This document shows, one piece after another, positions 43,441 through 54,861 of a stretch of DNA of 64,000 nt. Below the pieces are notes generated by a model. It saw only the letters and a program-made list of their open reading frames with translations, was not told where the DNA came from and did not search any database. Source of the DNA: a bacterium (GTDB lineage: Bacteria; Myxococcota_A; Bradymonadia; UBA7976; UBA1532); assembly GCA_030427205.1 (NCBI GenBank), contig JAUHXC010000001.1, positions 1 through 64,000 of the forward strand, read 5' to 3'. Position numbers and translations under genes: made by a program. Positions within the stretch are counted from its first letter, which is position 1. Every line of letters begins with the position of its first letter.

Positions 43441-44838
43441 TCACATGTGCAGGGCGTGTCCCAAGGTGGCGTGCGCCGCCTCGTGGATCGCCTCGGAGAG
43501 GGTGGGGTGGGCGTGGATCGTCCGCGCCAGCTCTTCGACGGTGTACTCGAGCTTGATCAGCGGCCCCGCCTCGGCGATGAGGTCGGTGGCGTGCGGCCCG
43601 ATGATGTGCACCCCCAGGATCTGGTTGTACTGCTTCTCGGCGACGATCTTCACGAAGCCGGTGGCGTCGTCGATGACCTTGGCCTTGCCGTTGCCGGTGA
43701 ACGGGAACTTGCCGACGATCACCTCGTGGCCCGCCTCGCGGGCGGCCTTCTCGGTGAGGCCGATGCTGCCGATCTCGGGGCTGGAGTAGGTGCAGCCGGG
43801 GCACTCGGCGTAGTTGATCGACGGCGGGTTGAGCCCGGCGATGTGCTCGACGGCGGTGACGCCTTCGGCGCTGGCGGCGTGGGCCAGCAGCGGGGTGCCG
43901 GCGACGATGTCGCCGATGGCGTAGATGCCCGGCTCGTCGGTGCGGAAGTGGCCGTCGACGTGCACGAAGCCGCGCTCGACCTTCACCTTGGTCTCCTCGA
44001 GCCCGATGCCCTCGGTGAGCGGCTTGCGGCCCACAGCGAGCAGGAAGTGGCTGGCGCTGACCCCCTTGGCCTGTCCGCCGCCGACCGGCTCGAGCTTGCC
44101 GCGCACGCCGTCCTCGGTGACCTCGAGGTCGGTGAGCCTGGTCCCGGTGTGCACCCGGATGCCGCGGCGCTTGAAGATCTTCTCGAACTCCTTGCTGACC
44201 TCTTCGTCTTCGACGGGCACGAGGCGGTCGGCGAGCTCGACGACGGTGACTTCGCTGCCGAAGCTCTTGAAGACGCTGGCGAACTCGACGCCAACGGCGC
44301 CGGCGCCGAGCACGAGCAGGTGCTTGGGGATCTGGTCGAGCTCGAGCAGCTCGTCGCTGGTCATCACCGGGCCGCCGATCTCGAAGCCGGGCAGGACCCG
44401 CGGGTCGGAGCCGGTGGCCAGGATGATGTTCTTCGTCTCGAGGATCTGCTCGCCGTCGTCGCCGGCGACCTTGACCTTGCCGGGCCCGGCCAGCGCGCCC
44501 CAGCCGTTGTAGACGTCGACCTTGTTCTTCTTCATGAGGAAGGAGACGCCGCCGGCGTTGACCTTGACGACTTTGTCCTTGCGCTTGAGCACCGCCTTCA
44601 TGTCGACGGTGATGTCGCCGACGGTGATGCCGAAGGTGCTCGCGTGGCGCGCGGTATCGGCGACCTCGGCCGACTTGAGCATGCTCTTGGTCGGGATGCA
44701 GCCCCGCAGCAGGCAGGTGCCGCCGAGGCGGTTGTCCTTCTCGACGATCGCCGTCTTGAGCCCGAGCTGTCCGGCGCGGACCGCGGCGACATATCCGCCG
44801 GGACCGCTGCCGATGATGACCACGTCGTAGGTCGCCAT
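43441..44838 (-). CDS. lpdA: dihydrolipoyl dehydrogenase (E3)
   Basis: FAD enzyme that reoxidises dihydrolipoamide with NAD+. The N-terminal FAD site is IIGSGPGGYVAA. The redox disulfide is Cys42/Cys47 in GGTCLLRGCIPTK. The NAD site is LVLGAGAVGVEFAS, followed by IYAIGDIV for FAD. The C-terminal HAHPTLSEAIHEA carries the catalytic His-Glu pair. At 465 aa it is full length. It is the first gene of the E3-E1beta-E2-lipB-lipA run. ATG 44838 is preceded by a GAGG motif. Confidence 0.96.
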   Translation of the reverse strand: MATYDVVIIGSGPGGYVAAVRAGQLGLKTAIVEKDNRLGGTCLLRGCIPTKSMLKSAEVADTARHASTFGITVGDITVDMKAVLKRKDKVVKVNAGGVSFLMKKNKVDVYNGWGALAGPGKVKVAGDDGEQILETKNIILATGSDPRVLPGFEIGGPVMTSDELLELDQIPKHLLVLGAGAVGVEFASVFKSFGSEVTVVELADRLVPVEDEEVSKEFEKIFKRRGIRVHTGTRLTDLEVTEDGVRGKLEPVGGGQAKGVSASHFLLAVGRKPLTEGIGLEETKVKVERGFVHVDGHFRTDEPGIYAIGDIVAGTPLLAHAASAEGVTAVEHIAGLNPPSINYAECPGCTYSSPEIGSIGLTEKAAREAGHEVIVGKFPFTGNGKAKVIDDATGFVKIVAEKQYNQILGVHIIGPHATDLIAEAGPLIKLEYTVEELARTIHAHPTLSEAIHEAAHATLGHALHM

Positions 44839-44969
44839 GCCGCCCTCACCTCTGCTGGTTGATGGTTCCGTGCGCGCGGAATCCGGGTCGCCGTCAGGTA
44901 CACCATTCCCCCCGGGCGCGCAACCCGAGGGGGGATCGACGCGGCGGGCGGGCGGTCGGTCGCGGGGTT

Positions 44970-46730
44970 TCAGCGCAGCAGGCGCAGCCCGGGCAGCGGC
45001 GGCGGCAATACGTTGGCCCGCAGCATGGCCAGCACCCGGGCCCGACGGAGCTGGCCGTTGGGCGCCCGCGGCAGGCCCTGCTGACGCACGGGCACCACCG
45101 CGGCGGGCGGCTCGCCGACGACGTCGATGAAGATCGCCTCGACCTGATGCTCCAGATCGGCGAGGGCGTCGCGGTCGCTGGCGGTGTGCTCGAAGACGAC
45201 GACCGGCTGGGAGCGCTCGGCCTCGGGCGGCGCGCGGTCGACGATCACGCAGCCCCAGCGGATGGCCTGCAGGGCGTCGAGCGCCCGCTCGATGACCACC
45301 GCCGGCACCCGTCGACCGCCGATGCGCAGCAGGTCGGTGTCGCGGCCGCAGACGACGAGGCCGCCGTCGACGGTGTAGCCGGCGTCGCCGGTGGACAGCC
45401 AGCGGTCGGCCCCGTGGGTCTGGCCGTGGCGCGCGCCGAGCGGCCCGCGCACCTCGACGCAGCCCAGCGTGCGCTCGCCGAGCAGGCGGCCCTGCAGGTC
45501 GACGATGCGCAGCTCGACCCCGGGCAGACCCCGGCCGACTTCGAGCATGGCGGTGGGCGCGACGCCGCCCGGGTACGCGACACCTTCGGTGGACAGCCGG
45601 TCGGTGTCGATCGGGTCGAGCCGCGGCGCGGTGTCGATCGGTCCGCAGGTCGCCATGCCCAGGGCCTCGGCGCCGCCGTAGACGGCGGTGAACGCGCTGC
45701 GCTGGAAGCCGCTGTCGGCGAGGCGGTCGGCGAATGTGTCGAGGTGCTCGGGGTGGGTCATCTCGCCGCCGACCAGCGCCAGGCGCCACGGGGAGAGGTC
45801 GAGGCCAGCGAGGTCGGCGTCGCGCACCGCCCGGGCGCAGACGTGGTAGCCGCGCCCGGGGGCGGTGCTCAGGCTGCCGCGGAAGGCGTGCATCGCCCAC
45901 AGCCAGATGGCCGGTTCGAAGATGAAGGCCATCGGGTCGATGACCACCGAGGGCATGCCGTAGAGCGCCGGGATGAGCACGGTGACCAGCAGGCCGTTGC
46001 GCGGGTTGAGCGGCAGCCACGAGCAGACGAGGTCGGTGGTGACCCCCCCGCAGTGGGCCACGAGGTCGTCGATGCGCCGCAGCAGGGTCGCCGGGTCGAT
46101 GCCCACCGGACGGGGCGCGCCGGTCGAGCTGCCCTGGGTGAGCGAGTAGAAGGCCACCGGCCCGCGCGCGGCGGGCTCGACCCGCGCGGGCGGCGCCTGG
46201 TCGAGGGTGCGCACCCGGCGCCAGACGGCGTCGTTGACCCGCAGGTGCACCGTCGCCCGCTCGGCGAAGTCGTCGTCGACCACCACCGCCCGCGGCTGCA
46301 GCTCGTCGATGAGGCCGACCATCTCCCGCCGCCAGTGGCCGTCCCGGCGGCGGCCGAGCGGGCGGCCATAGACCACCGGCGCGGCGCCGAGCCAGTCGCA
46401 GGCGTGCCAGGCGGTGATCAGGTCGAGCGGCTCGGCGATGCCGAGCACGACCCGGTCGCCGGTGCCGACCCCGTCGGCGGCGAGCACGGCGGCGAACTGC
46501 TCGATGCGCTCGACCATGCGCTTCGCCCGCCAGATCTCGTAATGGCCCGCGGCGTCGACGAAGACGTAGAGCATGGCGTCGGGTCGGGATTCGGCGAGGG
46601 TGCGCAGCGCGTCGGGCACGGTCTCGTGGCGCCGGACGAGCGCCTCGCGCGGCCCCGGTTCGATGCGCTCGGGATGCACCCGCGGGCTCTGCCGCAGTCG
46701 GCCGTTATCGTGGAGCCGGGCGTGGACCAT
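44970..46730 (-). CDS. AMP-binding enzyme, fatty-acyl-AMP-ligase-like, 586 aa
   Basis: Acyl-adenylating superfamily. The phosphate-binding loop is FYSLTQGSSTGAPRPV, a diverged form of the usual TSGSTGxPKG, placed as in fatty-acyl-AMP ligases. Later segments GGAEALGMATCGPI, and STGDAGYTVDGGLVVCGRDTDLLRIGG (motifs A7/A8) are clear, with a C-terminal subdomain. Such enzymes load fatty acids onto carrier proteins in lipid or polyketide pathways. No polyketide synthase or carrier protein gene is nearby, so its partner is elsewhere. It is separated from lpdA by 131 bp and probably has its own promoter. Confidence 0.8.
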   Translation of the reverse strand: MVHARLHDNGRLRQSPRVHPERIEPGPREALVRRHETVPDALRTLAESRPDAMLYVFVDAAGHYEIWRAKRMVERIEQFAAVLAADGVGTGDRVVLGIAEPLDLITAWHACDWLGAAPVVYGRPLGRRRDGHWRREMVGLIDELQPRAVVVDDDFAERATVHLRVNDAVWRRVRTLDQAPPARVEPAARGPVAFYSLTQGSSTGAPRPVGIDPATLLRRIDDLVAHCGGVTTDLVCSWLPLNPRNGLLVTVLIPALYGMPSVVIDPMAFIFEPAIWLWAMHAFRGSLSTAPGRGYHVCARAVRDADLAGLDLSPWRLALVGGEMTHPEHLDTFADRLADSGFQRSAFTAVYGGAEALGMATCGPIDTAPRLDPIDTDRLSTEGVAYPGGVAPTAMLEVGRGLPGVELRIVDLQGRLLGERTLGCVEVRGPLGARHGQTHGADRWLSTGDAGYTVDGGLVVCGRDTDLLRIGGRRVPAVVIERALDALQAIRWGCVIVDRAPPEAERSQPVVVFEHTASDRDALADLEHQVEAIFIDVVGEPPAAVVPVRQQGLPRAPNGQLRRARVLAMLRANVLPPPLPGLRLLR

Positions 46731-46848
46731 GGTCCTCGGTGGAACGGTGAAAGGCGCTCGCGCCTTCCCACTTCACACCGGACGGTGGGGCAAAAACAAC
46801 TCGGGATTGCCCAGGGTGACCTGGGCGTCGATCAGGGGTGGGGGTCGC

Positions 46849-47616
46849 TCAGAATGCGCCGCCGATGGACAAGCCGACACCGTGGGTGCTCGGCCCGACG
46901 CGCACCCCGGTGACCTCGGTCTTGGGGATCGGCGTATCGTCGTAGGTCAGCACCAGGATGAGCCCGGTGACCACCGCCGCTCCGCCGACCGCCATGCCGA
47001 GGTCGGCGATGAGCGCCTGGGTCTTCGCCGCGTCGCGGGCCGCGTTCTGGTCTTCGAGGGTGCTCGCCTCTTCCCACGCGTTCGTCGCGCTCTGGCCGGC
47101 GAGCACGCCGAAGACGCCGCCGACCCCGGCGAGCACGACGCCGGTGCCCAGCGTGGCCCAGCCGGCGTACAGCTGGGTCTTGGGCGGCGGCACCAGCTCG
47201 GGCTTGGGCGGCTCGATCGGCTTCTCGGGCTTCTTGATGTCGCCTTCGCGCTTCCGGATCTCGGCCTCGAGCTCGATGATGCGCTCGAGCGCGGCGATCT
47301 TGGTCTCGGGGTCGGGATCGGGCGCCTTGGCGTAGCGGAAGTAGTAGTCCCGCGCGAGCTTGATGTTGTCGAGCGTATCGTCGAGCTGCTTGTCGTAGAT
47401 GAACGCGATGTTGTAGAGCAGCGCCGCCACCGGCTCGATGGCGTAGGCCTGCTTGTACTTGTCGATGGCGCAGTTGAAGTCACGGGCCTGGAAGCACTCC
47501 AGACCCTGCGCGGCCAGCGCCTCGACGGGGTCGGCATCGCCGGTCTGGGCCGCGGCCGGGCCGACGACCAACGCGCTCACCAGCATGCCTCTCACGAGCT
47601 GCGACGTCAGGCTCAC
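46849..47616 (-). CDS. exported TPR/coiled-coil protein with TM helices, 255 aa
   Basis: GTG 47616 follows GGAGGAGCGAGA. A signal peptide (QLVRGMLVSALVVGPAAA) precedes a TPR-like region (ECFQARDFNCAIDKYKQAYA, LLYNIAFIYDKQ). A charged coiled coil (IAALERIIELEAEIRKREGD) and a Pro/Lys linker follow. Two hydrophobic segments (GWATLGTGVVLAGVGGVFGVLAG, DLGMAVGGAAVVTGLILVLTY) sit near the C-terminus. Architecture resembles the protein at 5464, and both lie next to Ser/Thr kinase genes. Role unknown, likely an envelope scaffold. Confidence 0.75.
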   Translation of the reverse strand: MSLTSQLVRGMLVSALVVGPAAAQTGDADPVEALAAQGLECFQARDFNCAIDKYKQAYAIEPVAALLYNIAFIYDKQLDDTLDNIKLARDYYFRYAKAPDPDPETKIAALERIIELEAEIRKREGDIKKPEKPIEPPKPELVPPPKTQLYAGWATLGTGVVLAGVGGVFGVLAGQSATNAWEEASTLEDQNAARDAAKTQALIADLGMAVGGAAVVTGLILVLTYDDTPIPKTEVTGVRVGPSTHGVGLSIGGAF

Positions 47617-47885
47617 TCTCGCTCCTCCGCGCCGAATCGACGGCCATCGTAGGCCAATTCCGGTTCGGCTGGCCAACTCTCTGTATATGTACGCATCCGG
47701 ATCATGCCGGATCGGGCGCCCCAGGGGTATTCCCGAGGACACTTCTGAGTCCGCCGACCGTATAGCCCCAGCCGACAATGCGGTTGTGGGCGCCGGTCCT
47801 GCCGCGCTACATACCTGAGAGTCGCGCTACATACCCCACCATGCGCCGGCCGGCAACCTCGTCGACCGCCGGCGGAGGACGCGCC

Positions 47886-49838
47886 GTGAAGTGGCTGTGC
47901 CCGCAATGCCGACAGCGGTACGAACCGCACACCGACGTCTGCCCGGACGACGGCACCCCCCTGGTGGAGGATCGGGCGGGGCAGTCGGTCGGCGGGTGCA
48001 CGCTCGAAGCCCTCATCGGCGTCGGCCGCGGCGGCTCGACGGTCTGGGAGGCCTCCCGCGGTGATGAGCCGCGGGTCGCCGTCAAGGTGATGCCGGCGGC
48101 GGATGACGACGAGCGGGAGGCGCTGCAGGCGGCGGCCCGCAGCGTCGCCGCGGTGCGCCACGGCAACCTGGTGTCGATCCACGGCCACGGCTCGACGGTC
48201 GACGGCCACGTCTACGTGATCATGGAGCTGCTCGAGGGGGTCAGCCTCGCCGAGCGGCTCTCGCGCGACGAGCCGATCCCCTCGGCGGAGTCGCTGGCCC
48301 TCGTCGAGCAGGTCCTCGACGCGCTGTCGGCCACCCATCGTGAAGGGCTGCCGCACCTCGAGCTCGACCCGGGCGACATCTTCGTGCAGACGACGGCCGA
48401 CGGCCCGCGGGTCAAGCTGCTCGACGTGGGCCTCGCCCGCCCGGCGCCGCCCCCGCCGCCCCTGGCGCCGGCGGACGACGCGCCGTCGACCGGGCAGTTC
48501 TACCGGGCGCCGGAGCTGCTGGTGAGCGGCCGGGGCGACGCAGCGAGCGATCTGTACTCGGTGGGCGCCCTGCTGGTGCACCTGCTGACCGGTCGCCCAC
48601 CGTACGCGGGCAACGCCGCCGATCTGAGCCGGGGGCACTTGTCCCGCCGCCCGCCCCGCCTCACCGAGCGGGGGGTCGAGCCGCCGTTGGCCGAGTCGGC
48701 TCAGGTCGTGATCGACCGGCTGATGGCGAAGCAGCCGGGCGATCGCTACAGCAGCGCGGCGGAGGCTCGACTGGCGGTCGGCGGCCTGTTCGGGGCGAAG
48801 CCGCCCGCGGCGGTCGACGATGACGGGTTCCTCGACGAGATGGAGGACTCGTTCCAGAATCTGGCGGCCGTCGGCGACCCCTCGGTCGAGCGCGAGCCGC
48901 TGCCACCGCCGCCGGTGGATCCCACGCCGCCGCCGCGGGATCTCGGCCCGGCGCTCGATGCGCCGCCGCCGGCGTCGGGCGGCGGACGCTGGGCGCTGGT
49001 CGCGGTGATCGCGTTGCTGGCGGGCGTGGTGGTCTATCTGCTCACCCGCGACGACGCCGGGCTGACCCCGCCGCCGTCACCCGATGTCGCCACCGCGGCG
49101 GTCGTCGCCGACGCGACGGCCAAGGCCGCGCCGCCCGTGGTCGACGCGGCGCCGCCCGCCCCGGACGCCGCCCGCGCGGTCGACGCGGCGATCGAGGCAG
49201 TGGACGCGGCGCTGCCGAGCACCAGCCGCATCAGCAGCACCCCGGCCGGCGCGCGCCTGGTGCTCGCCGACGGTCGCGTGCTGGGGCAGACCCCATTCGA
49301 CGGGCGCCTGCCCGCCGACGCGACCCGCATCGAGGTGCAGCTGGACGATCACGAGCCCCAGGTGCTCGAGTTCGACGCCGCGGCCCTCGAGCGGGGCGGT
49401 CTCGAGCGGTCGCTGACGCTCGAGAAGCAGGGCCGCAAGGTCGATCCGGCCGCCGCCGCGCGGTGGCGCGAACGACAGCGCGCCGCAGCCGCGGCCAAGG
49501 CCGAGGCCGCCGAAGCCGCCCGGCGCACCCGCGAGGCGCTCGCCGCCGAGAAAGCGGCGAAGGCCGGCGACGACAAGAGCGCCGAGCCCGAGCCCGAAGA
49601 CCCGGGCACGGCCGCCGTCGACCCGCCCGCGGGCGAGAAAGAGGGCGCGTCGGCCGCGGCCGACGGCAAAGACAAGGCGGCCGGCGGCGTGCTTCTGCTC
49701 GACCGCGGCGCCAAGACCAAGGGTCGCACCGGTCGCAAGGGCCCGCGCATTCGCACGCTGGGGTCCGACCCCCCGTCCTCGACGGGCGGCGGCAAAGACG
49801 GCGAGAGCAAGGTCGACGTGCTGCAAGCGCCGCAATAG
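47886..49838 (+). CDS. Hanks-type pseudokinase with zinc ribbon, TM helix and PEGA domain, 650 aa
   Basis: GTG 47886 follows GGAGG. Residues 4-22 form a zinc ribbon ([13 protein letters not shown]). The kinase fold has a glycine loop [10 protein letters not shown] and Lys67 in VAVK, but the catalytic loop reads HLELDPGD (157-164) where active kinases have HRDxKPxN: Asp is Glu, Lys is Asp, Asn is Asp. DFG is DVG (180). A membrane helix ([19 protein letters not shown]) leads to a Pro/Ala/Asp tail, a PEGA-like domain ([17 protein letters not shown]) and a highly charged C-terminus. It is predicted to bind but not phosphorylate. It is divergent from the TPR gene. Confidence 0.8.
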   Translation: MKWLCPQCRQRYEPHTDVCPDDGTPLVEDRAGQSVGGCTLEALIGVGRGGSTVWEASRGDEPRVAVKVMPAADDDEREALQAAARSVAAVRHGNLVSIHGHGSTVDGHVYVIMELLEGVSLAERLSRDEPIPSAESLALVEQVLDALSATHREGLPHLELDPGDIFVQTTADGPRVKLLDVGLARPAPPPPPLAPADDAPSTGQFYRAPELLVSGRGDAASDLYSVGALLVHLLTGRPPYAGNAADLSRGHLSRRPPRLTERGVEPPLAESAQVVIDRLMAKQPGDRYSSAAEARLAVGGLFGAKPPAAVDDDGFLDEMEDSFQNLAAVGDPSVEREPLPPPPVDPTPPPRDLGPALDAPPPASGGGRWALVAVIALLAGVVVYLLTRDDAGLTPPPSPDVATAAVVADATAKAAPPVVDAAPPAPDAARAVDAAIEAVDAALPSTSRISSTPAGARLVLADGRVLGQTPFDGRLPADATRIEVQLDDHEPQVLEFDAAALERGGLERSLTLEKQGRKVDPAAAARWRERQRAAAAAKAEAAEAARRTREALAAEKAAKAGDDKSAEPEPEDPGTAAVDPPAGEKEGASAAADGKDKAAGGVLLLDRGAKTKGRTGRKGPRIRTLGSDPPSSTGGGKDGESKVDVLQAPQ

Positions 49839-49858
49839 GGCACCGTCAGCAAACAAGG

Positions 49859-49898
49859 GTCGGGCCGGCCCGACGCGAGATCGGGTCGGGTCCCGATC
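49859..49898. terminator. paired GC hairpins between convergent genes
   Basis: A palindrome GTCGGGCCGGCCCGAC (49859-49874) and a hairpin GATCGGG/CCCGATC (49879-49898) lie between the pseudokinase and recA ends. No T-run follows, so termination may be Rho-assisted; the location favours a terminator. Confidence 0.5.
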
Positions 49899-49942
49899 AG
49901 GTCGGGCCGAGCGAAGGACCGCGGGGCCTGCGCCGGCCGAGA

Positions 49943-51007
<1,065 letters not shown>

Positions 51008-51040
51008 GGGGCACTCTCCTCGGTGGGTCGGTCGGACCCG

Positions 51041-51751
51041 TCAGCCGGCCCGACGGCGCTTGCGCCGGGCACGGGTGGTCTTGAGCTGTTTCAGTCGCCG
51101 GTCGAGGCGGGCGTCGAGCTCGGCCTCGATCTCGACGCGGGCGGCGCCGTCGTCGACGGGGTGTACGTCGGCGGCGTGGGCCGGTACGAGCGGCACGATG
51201 GCCGCCGAGCGGAAGCGGGTGCGCGCGGCCCCGGGCGTGCGGGCATAGAGCACGAGCCGGCGAATGCGCACGACGCCCGGCCCGCCGCGGTCGTCGATGA
51301 CGGGCAGCCTCTCGAGGCCGTCGACCCGGCACAGCGGCACATGGGGCGACCAACGCCCGGCGGGCACCGGGAAGCCGTAGCGTTCGAGCGCGGTATGCAG
51401 CGCGTCGCGCAGCGCGAGCAGCCGATCGCCTTCGTCCCGCGCGTCGATGCGCACCACCCGCGGGTTGTCTTCGGGCGCGGCGGTGATCCCGCGCAGCGGC
51501 ACCGAGAACGGCGGATGGCGGCGGGCGACCCGGGTCATGGCCAGCTCGGCCGCCTCGATGGCGGGCGGATCGATCACCCCCAGGTCGTCGAGCGGCAGCG
51601 TCAGGATGCGCCGCGGGATCGCCCGACAGTCTCCACCGGCGGCGCGGGCGGCCTTGCCGATGGCCTGCTGCAGGCCGTCGAGGGCCATGGCGGTATTGCG
51701 CGGGATCTCGACGCCGATGAAGGCGTGCCCGCCGATCTGCATGTCGCTCAT
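51041..51751 (-). CDS. thpR: 2H phosphoesterase, RNA 2',3'-cyclic phosphodiesterase (ThpR)-like, 236 aa
   Basis: The 2H superfamily uses two HxTx/HxSx motifs. The second is clear ([10 protein letters not shown]), though Thr is Pro here. The first, expected as HLTLxFLG, reads [11 protein letters not shown] with Ile49 instead of His. So catalysis may be weak or lost. The C-terminus is a basic tail ([19 protein letters not shown]). It is 236 aa against about 180 for typical ThpR. Its ATG overlaps the cinA stop (ATGA), a coupling that keeps the normal cinA-thpR-recA order. The role may be RNA end handling linked to DNA repair. Confidence 0.75.
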   Translation of the reverse strand: MSDMQIGGHAFIGVEIPRNTAMALDGLQQAIGKAARAAGGDCRAIPRRILTLPLDDLGVIDPPAIEAAELAMTRVARRHPPFSVPLRGITAAPEDNPRVVRIDARDEGDRLLALRDALHTALERYGFPVPAGRWSPHVPLCRVDGLERLPVIDDRGGPGVVRIRRLVLYARTPGAARTRFRSAAIVPLVPAHAADVHPVDDGAARVEIEAELDARLDRRLKQLKTTRARRKRRRAG

Positions 51752-53004
51752 CGGGTCTCCTGCCGGGCGGCCTGACGCAACGCCGCACGCCGGATGCGAT
51801 CGATGGCCCAGGCCATCGCCTGGATGCGCACCTTCTCCCGGTCGCCGCGGAATCGTCGACGTTCGGCGACGGTGGGCTCGCCGGGCGCGCCGGGCTCTGC
51901 GGGCAGGCCGGCCCAGGCGAACCAGACCGTGCCGACCGGCTTGGCCTCGCTGCCGCCGCCCGGGCCGGCGATGCCGGTGATCGCCACGGCGACGTCGACC
52001 CCGAGCACCTCGCGCGCCCCGAGGGCCATGGCCCGGGCGCATTCTTCGCTCACCGCGCCGTACTTCGGGCTATCGAGGATCCACAGCGGCACGCCGAGGA
52101 CCCCGTGCTTGACGGCGTTGGCATAGCTGACGATGGCGCCGTCGAAGACCGCCGACGACCCCGAGACGTCGGTCAGCGCGGCGCCGACGAGCCCGCCGGT
52201 GCAGCTCTCGGCGGCGCCGATGTGCCAGCCGGCCCGGGCGCAGGCGTCGATGGTCGCCGCGGCGAGGCCCGTCTCGCCCTCGCCGACGAAGGCGTCGCCC
52301 ACCGCGCCGCGGATGAGCGTCGCCGCCCGGTCGAGCGCCGCGGGATCTTCACCGACGAGCTTGATGTGCACCTCGGGCAGCGGGGTCAGCCACGCGATCT
52401 CGACGCCCGTCGGCAGCGCGAGGTCGTCGAGCAGGGCCGCCAGCGTGCTCTCGCCCCGCCCGACACAGCGCAGGAGGCGCGTGCGTCGGGCGCCCTTCGC
52501 CACCGCCGGCAGCACGTGATGCTGCATGAACCAGCGCATCTCCCGCGGCACGCCGGGCAGGGCGAAGAACCGGCAGCCGTCGATCTCGATCTCGACGCCG
52601 GGCGCGGTGCCGACTGCGGTGTACAGCGGCCGCGCCCCGTCGGGCAGGGTGGCCTGGCGGCGGTTGGTCGCCGGCGGCGTACGCGCGCCGTAGACCTGCT
52701 CGATGCGGGCCCAGGCGGTCGGATCGAAGGCTCGCTCGACGCCGGCCGCCCGCGCGAGGGCCTCGAGGGTGAGGTCGTCGTCGGTGGGGCCCAAGCCGCC
52801 GGTGCAGATGCAGATCTCGGCCCGGGCGGCGATGGCCCGGATGGCCGGCACCAGCACGTCGAGGCGGTCGGGCAGGCGCTCGGCGCGGGCGACCGCCCGG
52901 CCATGGTCGGCGAGCGCGGCCCCGATATGGGCGCCGTTGCCGTCGATCACCGCGCCGTCGAGCAGCTCGTCACCGATGGTGAGGACCTCGATCCGTCCGC
53001 TCAC
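51748..53004 (-). CDS. cinA: CinA-family protein, nicotinamide-nucleotide amidohydrolase
   Basis: The N-terminal MoCF-biosynthesis-like domain has [19 protein letters not shown] and [12 protein letters not shown]. The C-terminal CinA domain has [20 protein letters not shown] with the active Ser and [21 protein letters not shown]. This family cleaves NMN or FAD-type metabolites and is linked to competence. At 418 aa it is full length. It starts with GTG 53004, with only a weak ribosome binding motif. First gene of the recA operon. The plus-strand PEGA gene is divergent, 226 bp away. Confidence 0.95.
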   Translation of the reverse strand: MSGRIEVLTIGDELLDGAVIDGNGAHIGAALADHGRAVARAERLPDRLDVLVPAIRAIAARAEICICTGGLGPTDDDLTLEALARAAGVERAFDPTAWARIEQVYGARTPPATNRRQATLPDGARPLYTAVGTAPGVEIEIDGCRFFALPGVPREMRWFMQHHVLPAVAKGARRTRLLRCVGRGESTLAALLDDLALPTGVEIAWLTPLPEVHIKLVGEDPAALDRAATLIRGAVGDAFVGEGETGLAAATIDACARAGWHIGAAESCTGGLVGAALTDVSGSSAVFDGAIVSYANAVKHGVLGVPLWILDSPKYGAVSEECARAMALGAREVLGVDVAVAITGIAGPGGGSEAKPVGTVWFAWAGLPAEPGAPGEPTVAERRRFRGDREKVRIQAMAWAIDRIRRAALRQAARQETR

Positions 53005-53230
53005 CTGCTGATACTCCGTTCAGTGGTTTGGGCCCGCGCAGTCTTTCGATTCGCGAGGCCCCTGTCAACCACCAAAGACGGTCGACGCCCGTCGAAATGC
53101 CGTCGAGCGCAACGCAGACCGGGCCCCGGTGCATCCTTCGAGCGACACCGTCGACGCGCTCCTGCCGCCGGGCTGGACACCGGGCCCCTGGAGAGTACGA
53201 TACGGCGTCGGCAAAACGAGGAGATGCGCC

Positions 53231-54529
53231 TTGGCCCACGATGACGATCACCGCAAGCCGCGCATGGAAGATTGGGGCGTTCTCAACGCGGTGCCCGAGG
53301 CGGCACCCGAAGAGATCGAGCTCGCGCCCCGCCGCCCGCGCCCCCCGCAGAACCCGTCTCCCGACAGCCTGCTGCCCGATCCCGACATGCTCGTCGACGT
53401 GCCGATCAAGAGCCACCGCAGCTACGCCGGCCTGATCTTCCTGATCGTCATCGCCCTCGGCGGTGTCGGGCTGTACTACGTCATGAGCACGGATCTGGCG
53501 AGCGATCGGGTGCGGGGCAACCCCGAGGGCATTCAGCTCGGCACCCCGCAGTCGCTGACGAAGGCCGGCGCGGCGCCGGAGGACATCGAGATCGCGCCGC
53601 CGCCCAAGAAGACCCTGCTGCGGCTCGAGAGCGATCCGCCCGGCGCGCGGGTGGTGGTCAACGGCAACCCCCACGGCTCGGTGACGCCCACCGCGGTGCA
53701 GACCTTCGTCGGCCAGCCGGTGCGGGTGCACATGTACCTCGATGGCCACGCGCCGGTGACCGAGACCCTGACCATCACCGACAGCGAGGCGTCGCTGAAG
53801 GTAGACCTCGAAGCCGCCAAGGTCGAGACCGGCACGCTGCAGATCGCCACCGATCCGCCCGGCGCCCTGATCACCTACAACGGCGTCGTCGTCGGCGAGA
53901 CGCCGTTCACGCTGGAGGGTCTGCCGGCGGATCATCCGTTCTTCTTCCGTCTTCAGCTCGAAGGGCACGATCCGCACACCGTGCGCTACGAGGTCGGCGC
54001 GGGCTCGAACCGCCGCGTCGGGGTGCGCATGACCCCGGTCGACCCGGAGAACGCGCGCACCATGGCCACGGTGACGGTGGAGTCCGACCCGCTCGTGGCC
54101 AATATCGACCGCATCGCCGGGGGCAAGGCCGACCGCGAGGGCACCACCGGCAGCCGGCCGGTGCAGGTCTTCGCCCGCATCGGGTATCCGCTGGTGCTCG
54201 AAGGCAGCGCGCGCAAGTACGGCACCGACCGGGCGGCCATCGACGTGGTCGATCCCAACTACACCGTGCTGATGCGCCTGCCGCCGCCGCGTAAAGTCTA
54301 CGGGGCCATCGAGCTGCAGGGCTCCAAGGCGCTGACGGTCTATCTCGACGGCGAGGAGCTCGATCCGCTGCCCTACAAGCAGAAGGAGATCCTGGTCGGC
54401 GAGCACGAGCTGGTGATCGTGGAGCCCGAGACGAGGACCAAGGAGAAGGTCAAGCTGACGGTGGCCGAGGGCGAGACCGCCCGGCGCACGATCCGGCTGA
54501 CCGACGACGGCCGCATCGTGGTCGAGTAG
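53231..54529 (+). CDS. membrane protein with PEGA repeats, 432 aa
   Basis: The chosen start is TTG 53231, 8 bp after GAGGAG. No ATG is closer to the conserved part except MEDWG at residue 12. A cytoplasmic segment precedes one membrane helix (AGLIFLIVIALGGVGLYYVM). At least three PEGA repeats follow: LRLESDPPGARVVVNGNPHG, LQIATDPPGALITYNGVVVG, and VTVESDPLVANIDRIAGG. A further beta-rich unit starts GAIELQGSKALTVYLDGEEL. PEGA domains occur on cell-surface or kinase-linked proteins of this group. Function unknown. Confidence 0.8.
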   Translation: MAHDDDHRKPRMEDWGVLNAVPEAAPEEIELAPRRPRPPQNPSPDSLLPDPDMLVDVPIKSHRSYAGLIFLIVIALGGVGLYYVMSTDLASDRVRGNPEGIQLGTPQSLTKAGAAPEDIEIAPPPKKTLLRLESDPPGARVVVNGNPHGSVTPTAVQTFVGQPVRVHMYLDGHAPVTETLTITDSEASLKVDLEAAKVETGTLQIATDPPGALITYNGVVVGETPFTLEGLPADHPFFFRLQLEGHDPHTVRYEVGAGSNRRVGVRMTPVDPENARTMATVTVESDPLVANIDRIAGGKADREGTTGSRPVQVFARIGYPLVLEGSARKYGTDRAAIDVVDPNYTVLMRLPPPRKVYGAIELQGSKALTVYLDGEELDPLPYKQKEILVGEHELVIVEPETRTKEKVKLTVAEGETARRTIRLTDDGRIVVE

Positions 54530-54536
54530 CCCGCCG

Positions 54537-54815
54537 ATGAGCACGCCGGCCACGATCTCGCCGTGGACCCGCGCGATGGCCGTGCCCGCGCTGGGGGCGA
54601 CGGTCATCACGCTGTGCCTCTACCTGCTGCCTCGACTGGGTCTGGGCGCGGCGGCGGCCATCGCGCTGGCCGGGCTGGTGGTCAACGGGCGCGACGCCCA
54701 GGCCTATCGCAAGGCGGGCCTCAGCCCGGTGCCCAGCGTCGTCGGCGCGGTCTTGTCGCTTCTGCTCGCCGCCGGCGGCGGGCTGGTGGCGCTGGGCTAC
54801 TTCCTCAACGGATGA
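54537..54815 (+). CDS. small inner-membrane protein, 92 aa
   Basis: Starts MSTPATISPWTRAMAVPALG, 8 bp after the PEGA gene. Three hydrophobic segments (LGATVITLCLYLLPRLGLG, AAAAIALAGLVVNG, VVGAVLSLLLAAGGGLVALG) predict three membrane helices. No motif identifies it. It is probably cotranscribed with the neighbours. Coding status is supported by spacing and hydrophobic pattern. Confidence 0.65.
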   Translation: MSTPATISPWTRAMAVPALGATVITLCLYLLPRLGLGAAAAIALAGLVVNGRDAQAYRKAGLSPVPSVVGAVLSLLLAAGGGLVALGYFLNG

Positions 54816-54861
54816 GTCGGCCGCTGTGAGACCCACGGGCCCCGCCGACCATCTGCCCGAC

